Shown: positions 7,002 to 13,815 of the stretch, one piece after another
Numbering within the stretch: the first letter of the stretch is position 1
Layout of the letters: every line of letters begins with the position of its first letter
NCBI GenBank assembly: GCA_021826655.1
Contig: JAKAZC010000024.1
Location: forward strand, 1 to 15,708
From: Actinomycetes bacterium
GTDB taxonomy: Bacteria > Actinomycetota > Acidimicrobiia > Acidimicrobiales > RAAP-2
Length of the DNA: 15,708 nucleotides
Direction of reading: 5' to 3'
Notes under the pieces: generated by a model
The model's input: the letters and a program-made list of their open reading frames with translations, nothing else
Database searches by the model: none
Told to the model about the DNA's origin: nothing
Translations under genes and position numbers: made by a program

Positions 7002-8255
7002 TCACCCGAACACCACCGGCACCCCGTTCGGACCACGATGCTCCAACCCGATGATCCGCGCCGACGGCGCGGCCGGATCGAACCCGAGGTTCGGAAGCCG
7101 GTCGAGGACCGCGTTCATCGCCACCACCATCTCGGCCCGGGCGACGTGCATGCCGAGGCAGATGTGCGGACCGCCGGCGAACCCGAGGTTCGCCCGGGGC
7201 GGTCTCCGGACGTCGAAGCGGTCGGGATCGTCCCATCGCTGCGGATCGCGGTTGGCGGCCCCGAGGTTCATCTCGAGCACCGCTCCTGCCGGAAGGTCGA
7301 CCCCGCAGAGCGTGACGTCCCTGGTCACCAGGCGGCGGAAGATCGGATCGGTGGGCTCCCAGCGCACCGCTTCCTCGATGGCGCCGCGCAGGAGCGAGCG
7401 GTCGTCCCGGACCGCGTCGAGGGTGGCGGGGTCCCGGAGGAGGGCGACGAGCAGGATGCCCAGCTGCCGCCACGTGGTCCCGGAACCCGCGGTGAGGATC
7501 AGCCGGGCGAACCCCAGAACCTCCTCGTCGGAGAGCAGGTGCCGCTCCCCGTTCTCCTCCACCTCGCTCTCGACGAGCATGGTGATGACGTCGTCCTGAG
7601 GGTGCCGGCGACGATCGGCGATGACGTCGGCCAGGAGCGCCGCCGTCCTGGCCGCCACGTCGTCTGCCCCGCTCCGGGACCGGCTCTCGCTCTGCTCGCG
7701 GAAATCGAGGCCCTGCTGCCTGGTCAGACCGAAGCTGGACGTGATCGTCTGCAGCGGGATGCGGGCACAGAGCTCCGCGTTCAGCTCGGCACGCCCGGCA
7801 TCCTCGAAGGCCGTCACGGCCTCGTCCACCAGGCCGGCGATCCACCGATCGATCCACCACTGCGCCCGCTTCGGCGTGAACGCCGGCTGCACGAGCGCCC
7901 GGTACCGTCGGTGCTCCTCGCCGACCATCTCGAGGATGCTCCTGCCGAAGAGCTCGGTCGTGAAGCCCTCGTAATAGGCCGAGGAGAAGGTCGCGTTCTC
8001 GCGCAGGGCCAGATCGTTCGCTTCGAACGTGAAGGCCGAGTAGCACGGAGCGCCCGGCCTCACCCGGAATGCCTCGGGCACCCCGAGCAGCTCGGCCACC
8101 GACCCCCTGTGCACGGGCGCCGCGGCACGCAGCTCGGCGAACGCCGGGTACGGGTCCTCCACCAGGACGCCCCCGTTCATCGCGGCGACGTGCTTCTCGA
8201 CGTCATAGAGGTCCGCGAACCGTTCGGCCTCTGCCTCGCTCACCCGTCCGTCCAA
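7002..8255 (-). CDS. Cytochrome P450
   Basis: A 417-aa soluble bacterial (class I) P450 with no membrane anchor. The heme-binding loop 'FAGGPHICLG' runs 359-368 with axial Cys366. The ExxR pair is Glu295/Arg298 in 'IEEAVRWEP', and the C-helix has 'GEEHRRYR' (112-119). The I-helix motif is 'AGSGTT' (256-261): the threonine pair is kept, but the usual Asp/Glu before it is Gly259. The start is uncertain. TTG 8255 has GGGGGTGG 4 nt upstream; GTG 8243 would remove four residues. It heads the minus-strand operon that ends with the F420-dependent reductase, and the ferredoxin three genes on is its probable electron donor. The substrate is probably hydrophobic; I cannot assign a CYP family. Confidence 0.96.
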   Translation of the reverse strand: MDGRVSEAEAERFADLYDVEKHVAAMNGGVLVEDPYPAFAELRAAAPVHRGSVAELLGVPEAFRVRPGAPCYSAFTFEANDLALRENATFSSAYYEGFTTELFGRSILEMVGEEHRRYRALVQPAFTPKRAQWWIDRWIAGLVDEAVTAFEDAGRAELNAELCARIPLQTITSSFGLTRQQGLDFREQSESRSRSGADDVAARTAALLADVIADRRRHPQDDVITMLVESEVEENGERHLLSDEEVLGFARLILTAGSGTTWRQLGILLVALLRDPATLDAVRDDRSLLRGAIEEAVRWEPTDPIFRRLVTRDVTLCGVDLPAGAVLEMNLGAANRDPQRWDDPDRFDVRRPPRANLGFAGGPHICLGMHVARAEMVVAMNAVLDRLPNLGFDPAAPSARIIGLEHRGPNGVPVVFG

Positions 8256-8328
8256 CTCGCCACCCCCGGGGGCCCGGCCCCCACGACCCCGAATCCCTCG
8301 ATCGACCCGCCGGGCGGCCCCTCCGCCC

Positions 8329-8357
8329 TTGCCCGGATCAACCTATAGGGTTACTCT
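8329..8357 (+). promoter_or_regulatory. Candidate promoter for the amidohydrolase/DUF35/thiolase operon
   Basis: TTGCCC (8329-8334) and TACTCT (8352-8357) are separated by exactly 17 nt on the plus strand, a good sigma-70-like match with a TANNNT -10. The -10 lies in the AT-rich centre of the divergent spacer 8256-8493. It overlaps the left arm of an imperfect palindrome, ACTCT-N10-AGAGT (8353-8372), which could be a repressor site. The 5' leader would be about 130 nt. Confidence 0.4.
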
Positions 8358-8368
8358 CCTACAAGCAA
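8340..8368 (-). promoter_or_regulatory. Candidate promoter for the P450 operon
   Basis: On the minus strand TTGCTT (8368-8363) and TAGGTT (8345-8340) are 17 nt apart. This overlaps the plus-strand promoter candidate, so RNA polymerase or a repressor bound here would affect both operons. Assigned by eye from spacing and the AT-rich context. Confidence 0.35.
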
Positions 8369-8493
8369 GAGTCACGTTCTCGCCCCGCCGGGCGCTCCTG
8401 CCGGCACGCCGGCTCGGGAGGCAGGGTGGCACATGATCGGTGACGAACGTGCACAGGGCCGGTCCTCTCGGGGCGGCCGGGAGGGGACATGCC

Positions 8494-9678
8494 GTGAGCA
8501 ACGAGGGAATGACCGACAGCTGGCTCGTGTCCGTGGACGACCACGTTCTCGAGCCGGCGACAGTGTGGCAGGACCGAGTTCCCGCGAGGTACCGGGATGA
8601 CGCCCCCCGCATGGAGCGCGAGGGCAAGGACGAGTTCTGGGTCTACGAGGGCAACCGGCTGCCGACGAGCGGGCTCAGCGCCGTCGCGGGCAAGCAGCGG
8701 GAGGAGTTCAGCCCCGAGCCGGTCACCTACGCCGAGATGCGGCCCGGCTGCTACGACCCGATCGCCCGGCTCGAGGACATGAACCGGGCCGGGGTGATCG
8801 CCTCGCTGTCCTTCCCGTCCCTGCCCAGGTTCTGCGGCCAGCTCTTCTACGAGGCTCGCGACAGGACCCTGGCGCTGCTGTGCGTTCAGGCCTACAACGA
8901 CTGGATGATCGACGAGTGGTGCGGGTCGGCGCCGGGCCGTTACATCCCGCTGGTGATCATCCCCCTCTGGGACCCGGTCCTCGCGGCGCGCGAGATGGAG
9001 CGCTGCGCGGCGAAGGGGGCCCGGGCATTCTGCTTCTCGGAGAACCCGGCACCGCTCGGATTGCCGACCATCCACGATCCCAACCGCTACTGGGACCCGG
9101 TCATGGCCGCCGCCCAGGACAACGAGCTCGTCGTCTGCATGCACGTCGGATCGTCTTCGACGATCCCCGCGATCTCACCGGACTCCCCGTTCATGGCGAA
9201 CCTGGCATGGGGCGCGAACCGGACCTCGGGCGCCATGCTCTCGTGGCTCTTCAGCGGCTACTTCCAGCGAATGCCCGGCCTGAAGATCGCCCTGTCCGAG
9301 GGCGAGATCGGGTGGATCCCCTTCTTCCTGGAACGAGCGCAGCAGGTCTACGAGAAGCAGCGGTACTGGGTGGCCCGGGGAGTGGAGTTCGCCGGGCACG
9401 CCGGATCGGACCTCGACCTCGACGATCTCGACCTCGCCCAGCTGTACCGTGACCACGTTCACGGTTGCGTCATCGACGACGTGCACGGCCTGAGGAACCT
9501 CGATGTCATCGGCGAGGACAACGTCATGCTCGAGACCGACTATCCCCATTCGGACTCGACCTGGCCCGATTCGCTGAAGCTGGCCCAGGAACGCTTGGCG
9601 CACCTCGAACCAGCCGTCCGGCACAAGGTCCTCCGAGGAAACGCCGAGAGGCTCTTTCGCTTCACGGCCTCCATGTAG
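8494..9678 (+). CDS. Amidohydrolase family protein (amidohydrolase_2/ACMSD-like), copy 2
   Basis: A 394-aa paralogue of the copy at 4500-5594. The metal-site pattern is 'SVDDHVLEP' (Asp15-Asp16-His17), then 'CMHVGSSS', 'SEGEIGW' and 'ETDYPHSDSTWP'. The N-terminal lid keeps 'YEGNR' and 'AGKQ', matching 'FEGNR' and 'AGKR' in copy 1. GTG 8494 is preceded by GAGGGG (8481-8486) 7 nt away, which decides for it over GTG 8440 and ATG 8509. A low-complexity acidic segment (DLDLDDLDL) from an imperfect GACCTC repeat (9409-9435) is inserted before the C-terminal part. It is the first gene of an operon with the DUF35 protein and the thiolase. The reaction is unknown; hydrolysis or decarboxylation of a CoA or ring intermediate is an inference. 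Confidence 0.92.
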   Translation: MSNEGMTDSWLVSVDDHVLEPATVWQDRVPARYRDDAPRMEREGKDEFWVYEGNRLPTSGLSAVAGKQREEFSPEPVTYAEMRPGCYDPIARLEDMNRAGVIASLSFPSLPRFCGQLFYEARDRTLALLCVQAYNDWMIDEWCGSAPGRYIPLVIIPLWDPVLAAREMERCAAKGARAFCFSENPAPLGLPTIHDPNRYWDPVMAAAQDNELVVCMHVGSSSTIPAISPDSPFMANLAWGANRTSGAMLSWLFSGYFQRMPGLKIALSEGEIGWIPFFLERAQQVYEKQRYWVARGVEFAGHAGSDLDLDDLDLAQLYRDHVHGCVIDDVHGLRNLDVIGEDNVMLETDYPHSDSTWPDSLKLAQERLAHLEPAVRHKVLRGNAERLFRFTASM

Positions 9679-9680
9679 AG

Positions 9681-10145
9681 GTGGCGCAACAGCCCCCCGG
9701 GTCCGGTCGTGGATCGTCCCATCCCGCCATCCCGCCCATCACGCCCGAGAACGAGGCCTACTGGCTCGGAGGAGCCGACGGCGAGCTTCGGATCCGACGG
9801 TGCCAGGACTGCCGCCTCTGGGTCGAGGGACCGAGCCCGCTGTGCCCCTCGTGCCTGAGCCGGGAGCTGGCGCCCGAGACCACCTCCGGCCGGGGCACCG
9901 TGTACACGTACAGCGTCACGTACAACACCAGCTACGAGGCCTTCGGCCCGGGTGGCCTCTCGGTGGAGTTGCCCTACATCACCGCCATCGTCGAGCTGGA
10001 CGACCAGCCCGCGCTGCGGATCACCACCAACCTCGTCGGATGCCAGCCTGACGACGTCGCCGTCGGCATGCGGGTCCGGGCCGTCTTCGAGCGGAGCGGC
10101 GACCTCTACATCCCGCTCTTCGAACCCGAGCCGGTCGCGCCATGA
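9681..10145 (+). CDS. DUF35-type Zn-ribbon/OB-fold protein (acyl-CoA-binding partner)
   Basis: A 154-aa protein. The rubredoxin-like zinc ribbon has Cys41, Cys44, Cys55 and Cys58 ('CQDC...CPSC'), followed by an OB fold beginning near 'GRGTVYTYSVTYN' and ending 'VRAVFERSGDLYIPLFEP'. It is preceded by a short helix with 'PITPENEAYWLGG', typical of the family. GTG 9681 is the only plausible in-frame start: it lies 2 nt after the amidohydrolase stop and lacks a good Shine-Dalgarno, suggesting coupled translation. The stop overlaps the thiolase start (ATGA at 10142-10145). Family knowledge: in steroid side-chain degradation the DUF35 domain of ChsH2 binds the aldolase Ltp2. Here it is free-standing and most likely forms a complex with the next gene's product. 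Confidence 0.92.
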   Translation: MAQQPPGSGRGSSHPAIPPITPENEAYWLGGADGELRIRRCQDCRLWVEGPSPLCPSCLSRELAPETTSGRGTVYTYSVTYNTSYEAFGPGGLSVELPYITAIVELDDQPALRITTNLVGCQPDDVAVGMRVRAVFERSGDLYIPLFEPEPVAP

Positions 10146-11314
10146 GGGGCGAGGACGCGGTCGTCATCTCCGGCATCGGCCAGACCGAGATCGGGATCGG
10201 CCTGTTCCGGAGCGATCTCGACCTGACCCTCGACGCCTGCCTGAGGGCGATCGCCGACGCCGGATTGAGCAGGGGCGACATCGACGGCGTCGCCACGTAC
10301 CCTTCGCGCCGGGGACCGGCCGTCCGCTACGGCGGGATCTCGGGACCAGCCACCTCGGAGGTCCAAGACGCCCTCCGACTCGACGTCCACTGGCACGCCG
10401 GCGGCAGCGACGGACCGGGCCATCTGGGTGCCGTCCTCAATGCGATCGGTGCGGTGTCCGCCGGCCTCTGCAAGCACGTGCTCGTGTACCGCACGGTCAC
10501 CGAGGCGAGCCTGAAGCAGGAGCGCCGCCGGCTCGCGGCCGCCGCGGGTCCGGCCGGGCCGGCCCCGGCCCACGGGACCACCCGCTGGACGGGGGGGGCC
10601 ATCAACCCCATCGCCGCCGCCGCTCAGCGGCACTTCCACGAGCACGGCACGACCCGGGAGATGCTGGGCTCCCTCGCCATCAATTCCCGGCGCAACGCGG
10701 GACGGAACCCCAAGGCGGTCCTCCGCGAGCCCATCACGATGGACGACTACCTCGCCGCCCGCTGGATCACGACGCCGCTCGGCCTGCTCGACTGCGACAT
10801 CCTCGTCGACGCGTCCACGGCGTTCGTGATCTCCGCTGCCGAACGCCTCGCCGACTCGCCGAGCCCCGTCAGGATCCTGGCCATCGGCTGTGGTGTCTCG
10901 GGTCGGACCCGCTGGGAGCAGCGGCCCGACATGACCGCCTTCTCGCAGCGCGAGGCCGCCTCGCTGATGTGGTCCCGGACCGATCTGAAGCCGACCGATG
11001 TCGACGTGCTCGAGGTATACGACGGGTTCAGCTACCTGACCCTCGCGTGGATCGAAGCGCTCGGCTTCGCCGAGGTCGGCGGCGGGGGTCACTTCCTGTC
11101 GAGCGGCGACATCGCCTTCCACGGGCGGTACCCGCTCAACACACACGGCGGGCAGCTCTCGGAGGGTCGTACCCACGGCTTCGGCTTCCTGCACGAAGCT
11201 TGCCTGCAGGTTCGCGGGCAGGCCGGCGATCACCAGGTCCCGGGTCGCAACGACGTCGTCCTCGCCGCCGCCGGCGGCCTCGGTGCGACGTGCATGCTCC
11301 TGTCGATGGCCTAG
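10142..11314 (+). CDS. Thiolase-superfamily lipid-transfer protein (Ltp2/SCP-x thiolase-like), probable aldolase
   Basis: A 390-aa thiolase-fold protein of the Ltp/SCP-x branch, which has N- and C-terminal duplicated halves. It opens with 'VVISGIGQTEIG'. Where a biosynthetic or degradative thiolase carries its nucleophilic cysteine (C-A-S-G type) this protein has 'WHAGGSDGPG' (84-93), with no cysteine. 'VYDGFSYLTLAWIEALGF' (292-309) and 'NTHGGQLSEG' with His335 are conserved in the Ltp branch. Loss of the cysteine argues against Claisen chemistry and fits a retro-aldol enzyme like Ltp2, which also needs a DUF35 partner. The four-base ATGA overlap with the DUF35 gene supports a heteromeric complex. 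A run of eight G (10591-10598) encodes Thr150-Ala153. Confidence 0.9.
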   Translation: MRGEDAVVISGIGQTEIGIGLFRSDLDLTLDACLRAIADAGLSRGDIDGVATYPSRRGPAVRYGGISGPATSEVQDALRLDVHWHAGGSDGPGHLGAVLNAIGAVSAGLCKHVLVYRTVTEASLKQERRRLAAAAGPAGPAPAHGTTRWTGGAINPIAAAAQRHFHEHGTTREMLGSLAINSRRNAGRNPKAVLREPITMDDYLAARWITTPLGLLDCDILVDASTAFVISAAERLADSPSPVRILAIGCGVSGRTRWEQRPDMTAFSQREAASLMWSRTDLKPTDVDVLEVYDGFSYLTLAWIEALGFAEVGGGGHFLSSGDIAFHGRYPLNTHGGQLSEGRTHGFGFLHEACLQVRGQAGDHQVPGRNDVVLAAAGGLGATCMLLSMA

Positions 11315-11358
11315 GGCGTCCGCCGGGACCCCGTGCCGGGCCGGCGGCCGGCGTCCCT

Positions 11359-11381
11359 GCGCCCCCTTCGGGGTCGGGCGC
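11359..11381 (+). terminator. GC hairpin with a UUCG-type loop downstream of the thiolase gene
   Basis: GCGCCCCC (11359-11366) can pair with GGG (11371-11373) plus GGCGC (11377-11381) around a TTCG loop, with a 3-nt bulge. It lies about 45 nt after the thiolase stop and 75 nt before the next start. No T-run follows. It could be a terminator or an mRNA-stability hairpin separating the two plus-strand units. Confidence 0.33.
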
Positions 11382-11456
11382 CGTCACCGCCTCCGTCGCA
11401 CCCGGCCCGCCGGACCGGTATCGTCGCGGTGGTCAGCACCATCAGGGGGTTCACCG

Positions 11457-12734
11457 ATGACGGTCGAGATCGAGTCGGCGTGGCCGCGGTACCCGGACTA
11501 CCGCATCGACCTCGTCCCTTGCCGGGCGACGGGCCGGGTCTCCGCCGGGGACGTGCTGCTCGCCGAGAGCGACGAGTGCCTGGTGGTGAAGGAATCCAAG
11601 CATGTCGCGCGCCTGTACTTCCCCGAGAAGGACGTGCGGTGGGAGCTGTTCGAGAAGACCGATCACCACACGCTCTGCCCCTTCAAGGGCCAGGCCGACT
11701 ACTGGAGCCTCACCGGTGCCGACCCGGTCGAGGAGAACGTCGTGTGGGGCTATCGCACCCCGTTCCCCGAGGTCGCCGGCATCGAGGGGTTCGTGTGCTT
11801 CTACCACGAGCGGCTCAGCGTGGTGCTGAAGGAGCGATGGGGCGACGGATCGGTGGTCACCACCGGCTTCCCGGCCTGGGGCGACGAGTCCGAGCTCTTG
11901 CGCCTCATCGACGTCCAGCCGGCCGGGGATGACCGGTTCATCGGGCCGGCGTACGGCGAGATGCACCGCAACGTCGTGGAGGGTGGCCAGCTGCTCGCCG
12001 AGGCCGTGGTCGCCGCTTCGAAGACCGTGCCCGGGCAGCGGGTCACCTCTGCCTCCATGATCTTCTCGAAGGCCGCGGCGTTCGACGCGCCGGTCGACGT
12101 CGACGTGCAGGTCCTCCGGGCGGGCCGCACGCTGTCGACGGTCGAGGTCCGGATCACCCAGGACGGATCGCTGCGGAGCGCCGGGCTCCTGCTCATGGAC
12201 GCCGGAGCGTCGGACGTGATCCGGCACGCCGTCGACATGCCCGAGGTTGCCGGTCCCGAGGACGCGGTGCCGTACGACTTCGGCGTGACCGGTCGCGACC
12301 TCCGGGTCGTCGGCGCCACCTACGGCCCCGACCCCGACCGGATCGGCCCTCCGGAGATTCACGTCTGGGCGCGGTTCCGCGACGCGCCGGACGAGCCGTA
12401 CCTCCATGCCGCGCTCCTCGCCCAGTCGACCACGCACTGGACGATCGCCGCCGCCATGCTGCCCCACCCGGGCTTCGGCGAGGCCGACGCCCACGTGACT
12501 CTCTCGACGGGGGTCCTGCAGACGACCGTCGCCTTCCACGACGAGGTCGACGTCACCGAGTGGCTCCTGTACGCCAACCCGGCGATCTGGTCGGGACGCG
12601 GTCTCGCCCAGGGCGAGGGACACGTGTTCACCCGCGACGGCCGACTGGTCGCGTCGTACGGGGTGCAGGCGATGATCCGGGGCTTCGAGAGGGACCCGGC
12701 CGCCATGGGGCAGGACTTCCGCACCGCGATGTGA
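11457..12734 (+). CDS. DUF427 domain fused to TesB-like acyl-CoA thioesterase domain
   Basis: A 425-aa two-domain protein. Residues about 8-125 match the DUF427 pattern, with 'LVVKESKHVARLYFPEKDV', 'DHHTLCPFKGQADYW', 'ENVVWGYRTPFPEVAGI' and 'GFVCFYHERLSV'. Residues about 144-411 form a TesB-like double hot-dog: 'HRNVVEGGQLLAEAVVAAS' (170-188), 'VLRAGRTLSTVEVRITQDG' (219-237), 'VAFHDEVDVTEWLLY' (358-372) and 'GEGHVFTRDGRLVASYG' (386-402). TesB enzymes hydrolyse acyl-CoA to acid and CoA. The TesB catalytic Asp appears to be replaced here (around Thr325), so activity is not assured. ATG 11457 follows AGGGGG. A TATCGT (11419-11424) may be a -10. DUF427 has no function that I can state. It may release or edit stalled pathway CoA esters. 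Confidence 0.85.
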   Translation: MTVEIESAWPRYPDYRIDLVPCRATGRVSAGDVLLAESDECLVVKESKHVARLYFPEKDVRWELFEKTDHHTLCPFKGQADYWSLTGADPVEENVVWGYRTPFPEVAGIEGFVCFYHERLSVVLKERWGDGSVVTTGFPAWGDESELLRLIDVQPAGDDRFIGPAYGEMHRNVVEGGQLLAEAVVAASKTVPGQRVTSASMIFSKAAAFDAPVDVDVQVLRAGRTLSTVEVRITQDGSLRSAGLLLMDAGASDVIRHAVDMPEVAGPEDAVPYDFGVTGRDLRVVGATYGPDPDRIGPPEIHVWARFRDAPDEPYLHAALLAQSTTHWTIAAAMLPHPGFGEADAHVTLSTGVLQTTVAFHDEVDVTEWLLYANPAIWSGRGLAQGEGHVFTRDGRLVASYGVQAMIRGFERDPAAMGQDFRTAM

Positions 12735-12822
12735 GCCCGGCGACGGCCGGTTCCCGTACCACCGACCCGCGTTCGGGGGCGCACCAGCGGAGGGCGCCGC
12801 GGCCCGCGGAACCCCCCTCCGA

Positions 12823-12839
12823 ACTAGTGCGCAACCAGT
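12823..12839. promoter_or_regulatory. Imperfect 17-bp palindrome in the promoter region of the crotonase gene
   Basis: ACTAGTGCGCAACCAGT has arms ACTAGT and ACCAGT that are inverted repeats with one mismatch. It precedes a TATCCT (-10-like, 12848-12853) located 28 nt before the crotonase start. Size and position would suit a TetR-type operator. It is different from the other candidate sites in the window, so common control is not shown. The rest of the 147-nt spacer holds only GC-rich self-complementary stretches. Confidence 0.25.
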
Positions 12840-12881
12840 GCCCGGCGTATCCTTCCCGGACATCTCACCCGGGAGGTACCG

Positions 12882-13802
12882 ATGTCCTACGGAACGCTCA
12901 ACGACCCGGAGCAACGCCCCGCCTCCGCCACCACCACGTTCGAGAACGTGCTGTACGAGGTCGCGCGGGGCGTGGCTCACATCACGCTGAACCGGCCCGA
13001 CCAGCGCAACGGGCTCAACCTGGGCTTGTCGAGCGACCTGCAGGCGGCGGTAGAGCACGCCGACGCGGACGACGACGTGAAGGTCCTCCTGTTGAAGGGG
13101 AACGGGCCCTCGTTCTGCAGCGGGTACGACGTGTCCGGCTCCTCCCCCGCACGCGAACCGGTGGAAGAGCAGCCCGGCGACACCGATCCGGCGTGGGACC
13201 GCCTCAATCGGACCCTGTACGCGATGCGCAGGGACGGCGAGTGGTGGCTGCGCCTGTTCTGGAACCTGCGCAAGCCGGTCGTCGCCCAGGTGCACGGAGC
13301 CTGCCTGGCGGGTGGCAACGACCTGATCGCGGCCGCCGACATCGTGATCGCCGCCGAGGACGCCCGTTTCGGCCTACCCCAGGCGAGGGGTCTCGGCGTC
13401 ATACACACCATGGGCCTCTGGCCCTACTACATGGGGATCAGAAAGGCGAAGGAGCTCGCCTTCACCGGTGACAGCATCACCGGGGCCGAGGCGGCTCGCG
13501 TGGGCCTCATCAACGACGCGGTCCCCGCCGAGCAGCTCGGTGCCGAAGCGACGTGGCTCGCGGAGCGCATCGCCCTCATGCCCCGGCAGGTCCTGATGGC
13601 GCACAAGTTCGCCATCAACCGCTTCGTCGAGGTCGCCGGGCTCGACACCGCGGTCCGGGGAGCCGGCGAGTACGACGCCGTCAGCGCGGACAACTGGATC
13701 AGCGCGAGGTTCCGACGGATGACCCAGCAGGAGGGGCTCCGGGCCGCCGTCGCGTGGCGCGACGAGATCTGGGACGAGCAGGCCCGACGCCGGCCGGTCT
13801 GA
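12882..13802 (+). CDS. Crotonase (enoyl-CoA hydratase/isomerase) family protein, atypical active site
   Basis: A 306-aa crotonase, slightly longer than usual because of an insertion around residues 85-125. CoA-binding and oxyanion-hole segments are present: 'GNGPSFCSGYDV' (73-84) and 'KPVVAQVHGACLAGGNDL' (131-148, with Gly144 for the oxyanion). Aligned with classical enoyl-CoA hydratase, Glu144 corresponds to Asp147 and Glu164 to Gln167 ('FGLPQARGLG'). A plain hydratase mechanism is therefore doubtful; isomerase, hydrolase or lyase chemistry is possible. ATG 12882 has GGGAGG (12871-12876) 5 nt upstream. It is the last plus-strand gene and ends 13 nt before the convergent DapB-like gene. It probably acts on a CoA ester formed by the CaiB-type transferase. 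Confidence 0.92.
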   Translation: MSYGTLNDPEQRPASATTTFENVLYEVARGVAHITLNRPDQRNGLNLGLSSDLQAAVEHADADDDVKVLLLKGNGPSFCSGYDVSGSSPAREPVEEQPGDTDPAWDRLNRTLYAMRRDGEWWLRLFWNLRKPVVAQVHGACLAGGNDLIAAADIVIAAEDARFGLPQARGLGVIHTMGLWPYYMGIRKAKELAFTGDSITGAEAARVGLINDAVPAEQLGAEATWLAERIALMPRQVLMAHKFAINRFVEVAGLDTAVRGAGEYDAVSADNWISARFRRMTQQEGLRAAVAWRDEIWDEQARRRPV

Positions 13803-13815
13803 GCCGGACCCATCG

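Noticed and set aside
9465..9680. Extended N-terminus for the DUF35 protein inside the amidohydrolase gene
   Set aside because: The translation is Arg/Pro-rich and unlike the family, and the overlapped region encodes the conserved C-terminus of the amidohydrolase.
11451..13295. Long minus-strand open frame (614 codons) across the thioesterase fusion and the crotonase
   Set aside because: It spans two real genes and their spacer, has biased low-complexity composition and no family signature.
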